The position numbers and the translations under genes were made by a program. 64,000 bases of DNA from the NCBI GenBank assembly GCA_030295235.1, contig AP026144.1:620001-684000 (forward strand), given 5' to 3'. Below, piece by piece: positions 10,792 to 19,677 of this stretch; position 1 is the stretch's first letter, and each line of letters opens with the position of its first letter. This stretch comes from Fistulifera solaris (Eukaryota; Bacillariophyta; Bacillariophyceae; Naviculales; Stauroneidaceae). Under the pieces are notes generated by a model that ran no database searches, was not told the origin of the DNA, and saw nothing but the letters and a program-made list of their open reading frames with translations.

Positions 10792-12005
10792 ATGACGAAA
10801 TCAACTACCAAAACTACCACTTGCATCGTCGGAGGGGGCAACTCCGCTCATGTATTGATCCCTTTTCTTGCCGAAGCAGGACATTGTGTGCATTTGCTGA
10901 CTCGACGTCCTAATGATTGGAGTGACACTGTAGTCTGTCAAATTCAAAAGGGAGAGACGGTCGTGACAACGCACCAAGGAAACATCTCGCGCAAATCGTC
11001 GCGACCCATCGATGTTATCCCACAAGCGGATATCATCGTCCTCTGTTTGCCCGTCCATCAGTATCGTACGGCACTGCGACGAATCGCACCTTATATCAAT
11101 CAAAGCAAAGCCAACGTCTACATTGGTACAATCTATGGGCAGGCGAACTTCCGATGGATGGTGCAACATGAGGTCGAGAAAGCGCAAAACCTCTCCAACG
11201 TCGTTACCTTCGCCGTCGGTAGCATTCCTTGGATCTGCCGTACACTCGAGTACGGGAAGGTCGGAATCAATTACGGAGGCAAGGCGATCAACACGGTCGC
11301 TGTTTCGCCACCGGATTGTTTCAAAAAGCTCCAGGAGATCTTTCTCGAGGACATTTCGCTGCGCCCCCTACAGACTGGACGTTTCGAGCAGGCCTGTTTT
11401 TTGTCTCTGACCATGTCTGTGGACAACCAAATTCTTCATCCCGCTCGTTGTTATGGTCTTTGGAAAGGTATGGAGGAGTGTGGGATACTCTAGCAGATGT
11501 TCCTTATTTCTATCGAGACTTTGATCAGCTCTCGGCTGATATTCTTGCCAAGCTAGATGCAGAGTACGAAATGATTCGCCAGGTCATCAAGAAAAGATTC
11601 CCACATCTTCCTTTTCAGTATATGCTGAGCTATTTGGAGCTCGAAAAACTCAATCATAATAGCCAATGCACGGATATCTTGTCTACCCTTCGCGACAGCG
11701 CGCAGTTGGGAGAAATCAAAACTCCCACAGTGGAAGGACCGGATGGACGTCGTTACTTGGACACGAAATGTCGTTTTTTCCTGGATGATATCCCGTACGG
11801 ATTACTCATTGCCAAATCAGTTGCGGAGATGTTCCAGATCGAGACGCCCTTTATAACAGAAGTGATTGAATGGGCGCAAGATCTTCGCGGAGAAGAGTTC
11901 ATTGTGGAGGGACGCATCAACCGCGAATTTTGTCTGGGTGAAAACGTAGTCTGTGGCATCCCCCAGGCGTATGGTATTACCAAGATTGAAGAATTGGTGG
12001 AATGA
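10792..12005 (+). CDS. octopine/nopaline (opine) dehydrogenase family protein
   Basis: NAD(P)H-dependent reductive-amination enzyme family that couples an amino acid to a 2-keto acid to make an opine; about 404 aa. The N-terminal Rossmann fold begins TTTCIVGGGNSAHVLIPFLAEAGHCVHLLTRRP, with IIVLCLPVHQYR next. The all-helical C-terminal domain contains LHPARCYGLW, DVPYFYRDFD, and the family-typical stretch FLDDIPYGLLIAKSVAEMFQIETPFITEVIEWAQ. The frame breaks once at about 11464-11468 (AAAGG, one base short) within the domain; the second frame continues without loss. ATG at 10792. No targeting peptide is obvious. Its divergent partner is a DAO-family flavoenzyme, the family that also contains opine oxidases, so the pair could make and degrade the same class of compound. 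That link is inference. Confidence 0.85.
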
Positions 12006-12254
12006 ATCGATGTTGGGCTACCGTGAATGTTGTGTAAGTAGCCCCCCTCCGACTTCTTTTCCGCCTTCTCCGTCTTGTTCGACAACACTACTTTTTATCC
12101 TCACCACCTTTTCATTTCCCTAATACCTCATCTTTTGAGAGAAAAATACGGCACATAGTGATATAGGTTCACGTAGGCTACAATTGAAACATCCGAACAT
12201 TAAAATGCATAACATTAGACTAAATTTATGAATCAATAATACAGACGAGAATGA

Positions 12255-12686
12255 TTACGCTTGCGCTTCTGGAGCAGATTGAAATTCGAGTTTACCTTCG
12301 CTCCCTTTGATAGAAAGAACACCCCTGTTTTCTATGTGCACGCAACTAGGCAATATACGGGACACGGCCGATTCGACTTCGGCCAACTCGGGCCCCGGAT
12401 ACATTCGCGTACTCATGACCATTCCAAACGACACGGAATCACCCTCATTCACGGTAAAAGTCGATCTCAGCGTATTTCCAATCTTCAGAAAGAAAAGGAA
12501 TTGCCCGGAGTTGCCATTACTTTGTATTTCCAGCTGGAAATCACGATCCGCTGGGAGGATGATCGGTCTTTCATGGGAATCCCAAATATTCGTGAGCATG
12601 TATTTGCCTGTAAAGTCCGACATGCCAGAAATACCAACGGGAAGAAGGAAATAGTAGAGAAAGCAGATTGTTGTAAAGTAATTCAT
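12255..12686 (-). CDS. small secreted calycin/lipocalin-like protein
   Basis: 143 aa from the first ATG (12686). Residues 1-21 (MNYFTTICFLYYFLLPVGIS...) form a clear signal peptide. The mature part, beginning near SDFTGKYMLTNIWDSHERP, is all-beta in pattern, with alternating hydrophobics (FQLEIQ, QFLFFLKIGNTLRSTFTV, GVLSIKG, GKLEFQS), and resembles lipocalin/META-type small ligand-binding or secreted folds. There are no catalytic motifs and only one cysteine late in the chain. The gene converges with the opine dehydrogenase gene (249 nt apart). The fold guess is from pattern only. Confidence 0.6.
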   Translation of the reverse strand: MNYFTTICFLYYFLLPVGISGMSDFTGKYMLTNIWDSHERPIILPADRDFQLEIQSNGNSGQFLFFLKIGNTLRSTFTVNEGDSVSFGMVMSTRMYPGPELAEVESAVSRILPSCVHIENRGVLSIKGSEGKLEFQSAPEAQA

Positions 12687-13217
12687 TCTGGTTGAAGCCA
12701 ATTATGTTATAATGTGTTTTGTCGAACGCAGCAGCAACAACGAAAAGGGTTGGGCGCAGTCTTGGCTGCAGGTCGTGTCTCTAACGTGGGTTACCTTTTA
12801 AACCCCTATCCCTTGTGGGGTGTCAATCCGAAAACTATGGAGCTTATGCAGCAGACGCGCCCTGGCAAGCTAATAAACATCGCCGATCACTCATTATTTA
12901 TTTTAATAGACCTTCTGTCAGGAAATATAGGAGTCGGTTTACTTCGTGTCTTGATATGTCACATCATTAACTTATCTTGCTGTGCAACAAGATTCTCACC
13001 ACCGTGAAGCTCTATTATAATTCTATAGGTTTTCGAGAATTTTTAACCTCGTAGAAAACTGCAGGATTTATGCGTCGAGTACGTTTAGCTCAAGCGCAAG
13101 ATCTAATGTATCAAATCTTGTGGTGCGAATGTTGAACATCAAAATAGGCATGTTTCAAGCCAGACGCTCTTCTTTTGTATTAGCCCTCGCCAGCTTCATT
13201 ATTTGGAAATCTACTAG
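12687..13217. other. intergenic region
   Basis: No gene supported. A 97-codon open frame at 12714-13007 lacks a convincing start and any motif. It includes the 5' flank of the small secreted gene and the 3' flank of the next minus-strand gene. Confidence 0.5.
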
Positions 13218-13885
13218 CTAATTCGCACGACGTTTGCTCCAACAATAGCCATGAAATCTCCACATGACACCGGCGTGAATCAACGATTGCGTCGAAAAAT
13301 ACATGGCCGAGCGAACTCCAGAGACTGGCGGCTGACCAATTAATGCAGGTCGATAACCAGAGATTCGTGTTACAATCTCAGATCTCCGGCTTTCTTTCCG
13401 TGAACTGTATGGAGCGTAAAGAGTAGAGCTGCTCGAGGTGCTGGAATCGAAAGCAATCCTCCGGTGATGGGCAGTTTCATCGAGTACGTGTTTCGTACAG
13501 CTCCTTCGTGCAGGGCAATCGATACGAGACGTGTCTTTGCAGGACCAAAAATGAGTAAGTTTCGACCAAAAATTCGATCCTGAATGTAAACTCCGCTGTC
13601 CGTTCGAATGGAACGCAGAAGACCAAAAGACACTGGAAAGCGGCTTAGCCACGTGGGATACGAATGGAATATTTGCTTCACCGGAAATTCCTTTTCATCT
13701 CGCAGACGTCTAGATGAAACCTCCATAGATGAAGCAATGCCTGCTTTTCGATCAACGCTGGCTTCCCATTTAAATCCATATTTTCTTCGAAACATCTGAA
13801 CTGGTCCTAAAGAAACAGTCTTTGCGTAGCTACAATCGTAGCAAAAAATCCACCACAGCCAGCAAATCAATATCCTAAGTTTCAT
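13218..13885 (-). CDS. secreted protein of unknown function
   Basis: About 222 aa from ATG 13885. The start MKLRILICWLWWIFCYDCSYAKT is a signal peptide. The mature part is Arg/Ser-rich and mainly beta/loop: WLSRFPVSFGLLRSIRTDSGVYIQDRIFGRNLLIFGPAK, then GLLSIPAPRAALLFTLHTVHG, then SEIVTRISGYRPALIGQPP and VMWRFHGYCW. One frame change at about 13391-13399 (GGAAAGAAAG on the coding strand, one base short) joins two open frames whose composition is similar. I do not recognise the family. A plastid leader is possible, but no Phe at a cleavage site is evident. Confidence 0.5.
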
Positions 13886-14723
13886 CTTGCTGTAAATGGT
13901 TGACTTCAAAGGTAACCTCGGTTCTCTTTTGTTTTATTGCTTCACCCTCTCATCGAGAAAAACATCACGAGACTCGATCATCGTGAAGCACTTTTGACAT
14001 CCTTCATTATTCACGAGTTCTGTGTTCTGTCATGATGGTGAGGAATGAGGGGGGAGTGGAGGAGGAGGGTCGTCTTTGTCGTCGTAGGTCGTAGGTCATA
14101 ATGTGTGCCCAGGTTGACTCCGACCGGTCATGATCATGTGAGTATAAGTTAAGAAGTACCTCAACGGCGCACCCTTTTGACCTAGGAAGTTTTCTGCGGT
14201 GTGACAGGCGCGTGACACGTGACCAAAGGAAATGGAAAATTTTGTAGAGTGTACGAATAAAAAATCGTCCGGTACCCAGACATAGCATCCAGCTCTGATT
14301 ACATAGATTGACACACGAATTCGTTTAACCAAGTCATGGTCGTTGTACGGTACACTTACGTATCTGGTCATAATTTCTTAGACATTATATGAGCCAGGAA
14401 AAATCTGGCGCGCCCGTCCTCTCCTTTGTACTGCCGCTATAGGTTTGCCATTTTCTCATGCAGATCCAATGCGTCTACTAAAACCTGCCAAAGCCAAAGC
14501 TCCTTTGTTTTCACAGAAACAGATCTTCCCGTTGTAACGGTCACATCCATTGCGGTCGAGTCAGGAGTCCTGGTTGCACGATCAGCAATTGACCTTGCGC
14601 TTGCGGTCCCTCTTTCTTCACTGACTTGCGGTATAAGTTAGACTCCAGTGAATATTCATACTTATTCGCTGATTGCTGGAACTATCCCTTTTTGACCATC
14701 GTTCAAGTAAGATCTCGGCCGCC
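13886..14723. other. divergent intergenic region
   Basis: 838 nt between the secreted-protein gene (-) and the DP gene (+). Open frames here (for example 14007-14288 -, 14426-14641 +) show no domain signals. No recurrent element found. Confidence 0.5.
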
Positions 14724-15620
14724 ATGTCATCTTCGCCTTCGCGCAAGCGTCCTCCTTCGCCTCTGCCGCCGGAAACAACGCGATCTGAATCGGCGCCCAC
14801 CTTGACCTCTCCTCAATCGGTAAAATCCTCGAAAACGGTTCGTAGTGGTGATAAGGGATACAAAGGATTGCGTCATTTCAGTTTAATGGTGTGCAAGAAA
14901 GTTCAAGAGAAAGGCAAAACAACTTACAACCAGGTTGCCGACGAGCTCGTGGTTGCTATAAAGGAAGAACACGCGGATCAACGTTACGATGAGAAGAATA
15001 TACGACGCCGAGTGTACGATGCTCTGAATGTCTTGATGGCGATGGACATTATCGTCAAAGACAGGAAAGATATTACGTGGAAGGGACTTCCCACCAGCAC
15101 TTCGCAGGATTCGGATAGCATGCGTCAAGAATTGGCTTACCGCAAACAGCAGATTCAAAAGAAACGCGATGCTCTGGCGGAGCTGCTCGTCCAGCAAGTT
15201 TGTTTTCGAAATCTGGCCCAACACAATCAAAAGCGTGTAGACAGTAGCAAGCCAGACAACAAAATTCCCTTGCCATTCATAGTTGTCAACACGAATTCGT
15301 CGGCAGTCATCCAATGCAACATGAGCAAGGACCTGACAGACGTCATGTTCGACTTCAATATGCCTTTCGAAATCAATGATGATAATACAATTCTGAAACG
15401 ACTCGGAATGTAAGTACAAATCGGCACAACATTTTAAGCGAGTGCTGGACTCATTCTTTGCTAATTTCCTTACAGGCATAGATCGACCATGAAGGAATTG
15501 AAAGAGTGGTTGCCGCAGGAATGTCTGACTTACTGTAATGATCACAATATGTTGAATGAGGTTCTTGCGGAGGAGAAAATGAGACCCTTAAAGAAACAAC
15601 GGTCTTCCATCTACGATTGA
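14724..15620 (+). CDS. DP transcription factor (E2F dimerisation partner)
   Basis: Nuclear DNA-binding subunit of E2F-DP heterodimers controlling G1/S genes; 276 aa after splicing. The winged helix spans about residues 55-125: KGLRHFSLMVCKKVQEKGKTTYNQVADELV, then YDEKNIRRRVYDALNVLMAMDII and ITWKGLP, all diagnostic of DP rather than E2F. A coiled-coil dimerisation segment (MRQELAYRKQQIQKKRDALAELLVQQ) and the DP beta segment (PLPFIVVNTNSSAVIQCNMSKD) follow. The first exon ends at 15409; the intron is 15410-15475 (GTAAGT...TTACAG, 66 nt); exon 2 encodes MHRSTMKELKEWLPQECLTYCND and ends at 15620. The ATG at 14724 is in a strong context (gccgccATG). The frame is intact. Confidence 0.95.
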
Positions 15621-16172
15621 CGTGCTTTCGTAGCCTTTGCAGTTTGTGATTTATTTCACATTTTGTTAGAGCTAGACCCACTTTGGGCCTTTGTTCTCAA
15701 TACAAATGCTTCACAAAGATAGTTTGTGCTTTGTAAGCAATCCGTTTCCCTTACCTCTTAAAAATCAAGTCCAATTCAAAGCAGTCTAGTCAAATCAATC
15801 AATCGTTAGACTTGCATCTATGGAGTATCCCGTTACTTGACGACTAGAGAGTTTTTAGGACCTTATCTGAATTGTCGGGCAGAGGTAGCTCGGTAATAAT
15901 GTCTGTCATAATGTTACTGATTTGAACGCTGACTCTGAGTGAGCTATTGAGTACTGCTTCATCAACGACACTGATGAAGAACGAACAACGAACCAGAACA
16001 AACGGCAAGGTGCAAGTGCAAGGTGTCAAAGTCAAAAAGGATACGAAGAAATTGGTAAACAATAATAAGCGACAAGCGATATGACAAAGAAAATTCAATA
16101 TTCAATTGTTACCTTTAGCTAATACCGCTCCTTTTGAATGAACAGCAGTACGTTAAAACGAGAGAAACGAAT
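15621..16172. other. intergenic region
   Basis: 552 nt between DP and the TLC gene. No gene supported. A 12-codon upstream ORF (ATG at 16138) lies immediately before the TLC start; see findings. Confidence 0.5.
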
Positions 16173-17994
16173 ATGACGTCGAGTGGCGATCTTTCTGGAA
16201 CGGAAGTGACTACTCCAGTAGGTGTCACGATCGCTTTTCGAAATCATCGACAGGCAAACTTGGAGGAATCTCCGGCCAAACCTCGCTCTAGTCACAAAAA
16301 GACATCCAAAAGACGATCATCACTGCAACAGCTAGGGAGAGAGAGAAGAAAGTCCGTGACCTTGAAGAGGAAGATCGGTACAATCACCAAACCAGTCTCT
16401 TCCTGGACGGTCTTCCTTGAAGGCGCCTCGTTGTACGTGGCTTCTTTATTCCTCCCTGCCTTACTAGGGGCGTTATACCAAGCCTATCGTGGTCAATGGA
16501 GCTTCCGAAACACGCAGATTTACGAATACCTTTTGGAGCTATTGTGTCCTTTGGATGCTGACAATGAGTCTACCTCAAAATATTTGTGGTCGCATTGGAT
16601 TTGCAAACTAGAATTACCGAGAGAAGCAAGTGCTCAAAGCATCTTGGAGGCCGACATCCGTCTACTCTCTTCGAGATCTAGTATGTACGATGATATCTGG
16701 AAAGTAACATTTTACGCGGCTGGCCTCGCGCTCGTCCGCATGCTGATTGTGCACTTGTTGGTAATGCCGCTTCAAAGCACCCACCAGCTACTCGCCATGG
16801 TGCGCTGTAAGTCCATACATTTGTTGTCTTCGGACTACTCGCAAACTCCAGTTGCGACTCCCGTCAAACAAAAGCAGAATCTCGTGGTAGATAATGCGGC
16901 CCTGGCGAGCATACAAGTTCCTCCACTTGAGCTACCAAACAACATGGCTTCGGGGAACGCTTACTATTTCGATCATGATGAAAGTGCTTTAGGGCTTCAA
17001 TTCGACGAATCAGAGAGAGGAATTGGGGGAACACTCTTTGGTAGCTCTCCATATCGACAGGAAGACGAAAGAATACTTGAAGCCACACCTGGATTGACGA
17101 ATCAGACTGACGAAGAAGGCTATAACAGTCCAGACGAGCCAGATAATCAACTTCAACCGAATAATCGCCTTTACTCCGGACCGCGCTATGCAACGGCAGT
17201 ATTTCGCTTGCTTTATTGTACCGTTACGAGTGTACTGGCTCTTGTTTACTTTCGTGACGCTGATTTCTGGCCATGGTATGTAGGAGGTTCAGGAAGCACG
17301 GCACGTTGCTGGGACTTGTCTGGAGGGCTGATCGTAAGCGGTATGGATGCCGATTTCGATCAGCGCAATACGCTACTGAAGCAATACTTTTTATGGCAGG
17401 CCTCTTATCACTGGCACTCTGGTGCGTTCCATGTTTTAAGTCTGCTTGCCTTACTGATTTCTCCAGCAAATAAAAACGCTTTCAGGGAACGCCACCAGTT
17501 CTTCGACGACCTGCGAAGCAACACAAAGGCCTATGCCAGATCTTTGGCCATTCACATCCTCACATTAATCATCATCGCGCTTGCTTACGTATTTAGCAGC
17601 TTGAGAAGACTCGCCGCTATCGGTATGTTTGCATTTGATGTGAGCAGCTGGTTTTTACATTTATTGCAAGTGTGCATCAACGCACCCCCAAATTCTTTAC
17701 TTCAACGCTACCTGCCGTCTACAAGGTTTATTCATGCGTACGTGGTCGTCCCAGTATTCTTTGCGGCACGGCTGGGAATTTGGCCGGCTCTAGCTTATTC
17801 AGTCCTGGGGCCTGAATCAAAACACTGGTTACAACAATTGGAGAAGACACTGTGGCCGGGCTCGGCCTTCCTCCCTCAAGACTCTGCTGAGCATCTGGCA
17901 CGGGCTTGTTTTCTTGATGTCAGTTATATACGCAAGGCGCTTGATTCATCTCTCCCATGTGAAACGGGGTGTGGCCACGTCAGCAGGATTTTGA
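16173..17994 (+). CDS. TLC-domain (ceramide-synthase-like) membrane protein
   Basis: A multi-spanning protein of about 606 aa with a TRAM-LAG1-CLN8 (TLC) fold, the family of ceramide synthases of the endoplasmic reticulum. A basic Ser/Arg-rich N-terminus precedes the first membrane segments (SLYVASLFLPALLGALY; FYAAGLALVRMLIVHLLVM). A long acidic loop is inserted before the core. The TLC core reads YFLWQASYHWHSGAF, ARSLAIHILTLIIIALAYVFSSLRRLAAIGMFAFDVSSWFLHLLQ. The usual HH pair appears as His-Ile here, so catalytic activity is doubtful. The last helix is recovered only by changing frame at CCC 17873-17875 (one short): LLSIWHGLVFLMSVIYARRLIHL, stop at 17992-17994. Start ATG at 16173; it overlaps the stop of a 12-codon upstream ORF. 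Confidence 0.75.
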
Positions 17995-18137
17995 CAAGCT
18001 TAGGTGAAACAATCAAGCTCAACGTTTCAATTTCTCAATGTGCATAATAGTGCTGGTACTCTTTTGAGTTTACTGGTGGTGCTTTATCTAAATTATTTAC
18101 TAGCTAAAATCCTATAACTAACGAAAGCCGCGTTGTT

Positions 18138-19124
18138 CTATCTGATCCGGATGCCTTTACTCATAAAAATTTTCTTCTGCTCAGAGAGCACTCTCTGCAA
18201 AGTCCGTACTCTGGCTTCTTGACGTTGTACCTTTTGAAAAGTATCTTCCCATGATCGAGTGCCTTGTTCGATGAGCTGAAGCTGCTCTTTGGCCTCGATG
18301 AGACGTTCACGAAAGTATTGGACTCGTTCGGAAAAGATGGATATGTATTCGTCCAGAGACCCAAAGAATAGTCTACTCGTCTGTGAGTTGGCAGATGTTT
18401 GAATTGCCATCCGAATCGTTTCAATGCGGTCCTTTAGTTCTGGAGTAAGATCTTCCCAGGCCTCAAGAAAATGTTCATCTCCGAGTGTTTCCATCATGTG
18501 ACCAAGCGCTCGCTCCGACAACTGATGCAAATGAAGCTGATCGGCCAGCTGATACATGGAAAGACAATTGGCGGAACTCACGGACTCTAAAAGAACCTCG
18601 ACAATACTTTGGAGTACACTTTCGCTTTGAAGATAATGAGCAATCTGACAGCAGTCAACAATGTTATGCTCCGAGACTGTGTCTATCTTCTTCGTCTGAT
18701 CCACCAACGCAAGAAAGTCTTCAACCGAGTCTTTTGGAAATTGCTCCAAAGAAAGATACATATCGTCTTTATCTTTCGTCGTGGCGAATAAATTCCATGA
18801 CGAAGCTAGCGCAAAGACGGTGTCACACGATGACGCTAATGTCGTCAAGGCAACTCCTTCCAAGACACCGTCTTGCGTACGAATTTGGATAGTCAACCCC
18901 GCCCATTGTTGGATCATCGCTGCTTTTTCTTCGCGCTGTTTCTGTTCCATCACATCCTTTTCGTGAAAGATGCGTTGATGAATCGATTGCGCGTATGCTT
19001 CTTCGGCTCGCAGTCGTGCCGCTTCTTCCTCCAAATGTACGGACGTTGGGGGCGCACCCAGTCCCCGCGTCCGCAACCATCCATCAATATCATCAATTCG
19101 TCGTTCCTCGGGAATGAGGTTCAT
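18138..19124 (-). CDS. BTB/BACK-like coiled-coil protein
   Basis: 328 aa from ATG 19124, frame intact. The N-terminal third is a charged helix (EEEAARLRAEEAYAQSIHQR...EQKQREEKAAM). Residues about 80-220 resemble a divergent BTB/POZ plus BACK fold: LTIQIRTQDGVLEGVALTTLASSCDTVFALAS, SVEDFLALVDQ, then the helical run HNIVDCCQIAHYLQSESVLQSIVEVLLESVSSANCLSMYQLADQLHLHQLSERALGHMM, typical of BTB-BACK adaptors. The C-terminus is a long coiled coil (about 255-320). Such proteins often recruit substrates to Cullin-3, but that is family inference. It is convergent with the TLC gene (143 nt apart). Confidence 0.7.
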   Translation of the reverse strand: MNLIPEERRIDDIDGWLRTRGLGAPPTSVHLEEEAARLRAEEAYAQSIHQRIFHEKDVMEQKQREEKAAMIQQWAGLTIQIRTQDGVLEGVALTTLASSCDTVFALASSWNLFATTKDKDDMYLSLEQFPKDSVEDFLALVDQTKKIDTVSEHNIVDCCQIAHYLQSESVLQSIVEVLLESVSSANCLSMYQLADQLHLHQLSERALGHMMETLGDEHFLEAWEDLTPELKDRIETIRMAIQTSANSQTSRLFFGSLDEYISIFSERVQYFRERLIEAKEQLQLIEQGTRSWEDTFQKVQRQEARVRTLQRVLSEQKKIFMSKGIRIR

Positions 19125-19677
19125 CGGCACAACAATGTCTCAATTCACTCTGGTGGATCTTTCGATCGTTGTGATGAATGACGAGACAAATTCCTCCTGT
19201 CGTCGCATCGCGGTCGTGAATTTCCGTCGGATTGATTCAATTTGGCGTATGTGAAAACCAGTGTGTCGCAGATTTCCATACTACAAAAAAACGTTCTTTA
19301 GAATAAGCTCGCGCCAAGAGTGCACTGCAAATAATGATAAAGTGCGAAGAAGTTTGAGCGGCTATGTTGAAAACGAGCTTTTAGTACCGGTGTCATCTTT
19401 TTGGGGTACATAATCTTATTGGAAATTGGAAACAAGACCTTACCTTGGGGCGTTGAGGTTGAGCGTCTTGCGCGGAAGCGGAAGCGGGGGGTCTTTTTCT
19501 GTGAAGACGGCCTTTTCAAACTTCATCCGCAATAGACGGGTGCGTGCGAACAACGCTTTTTCGTTATTGTCATGCTCCCTCGGTTGGAACCGTAATGCGA
19601 GCTTCAGATAGAAACATCAATGTTGGATGGGAATATCATTGATGTTATCGCTAAATATTTAATGAAAAGCTTTCACC
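19125..19677. other. divergent intergenic region
   Basis: 553 nt between the BTB gene (-) and the Lys/Ser-rich gene (+). No supported gene and no recurrent element seen. Confidence 0.5.

Noticed and set aside
12714-13007. 97-codon open frame
   Set aside because: No ATG in a good context, no motif, and high Leu/Cys content typical of chance frames.
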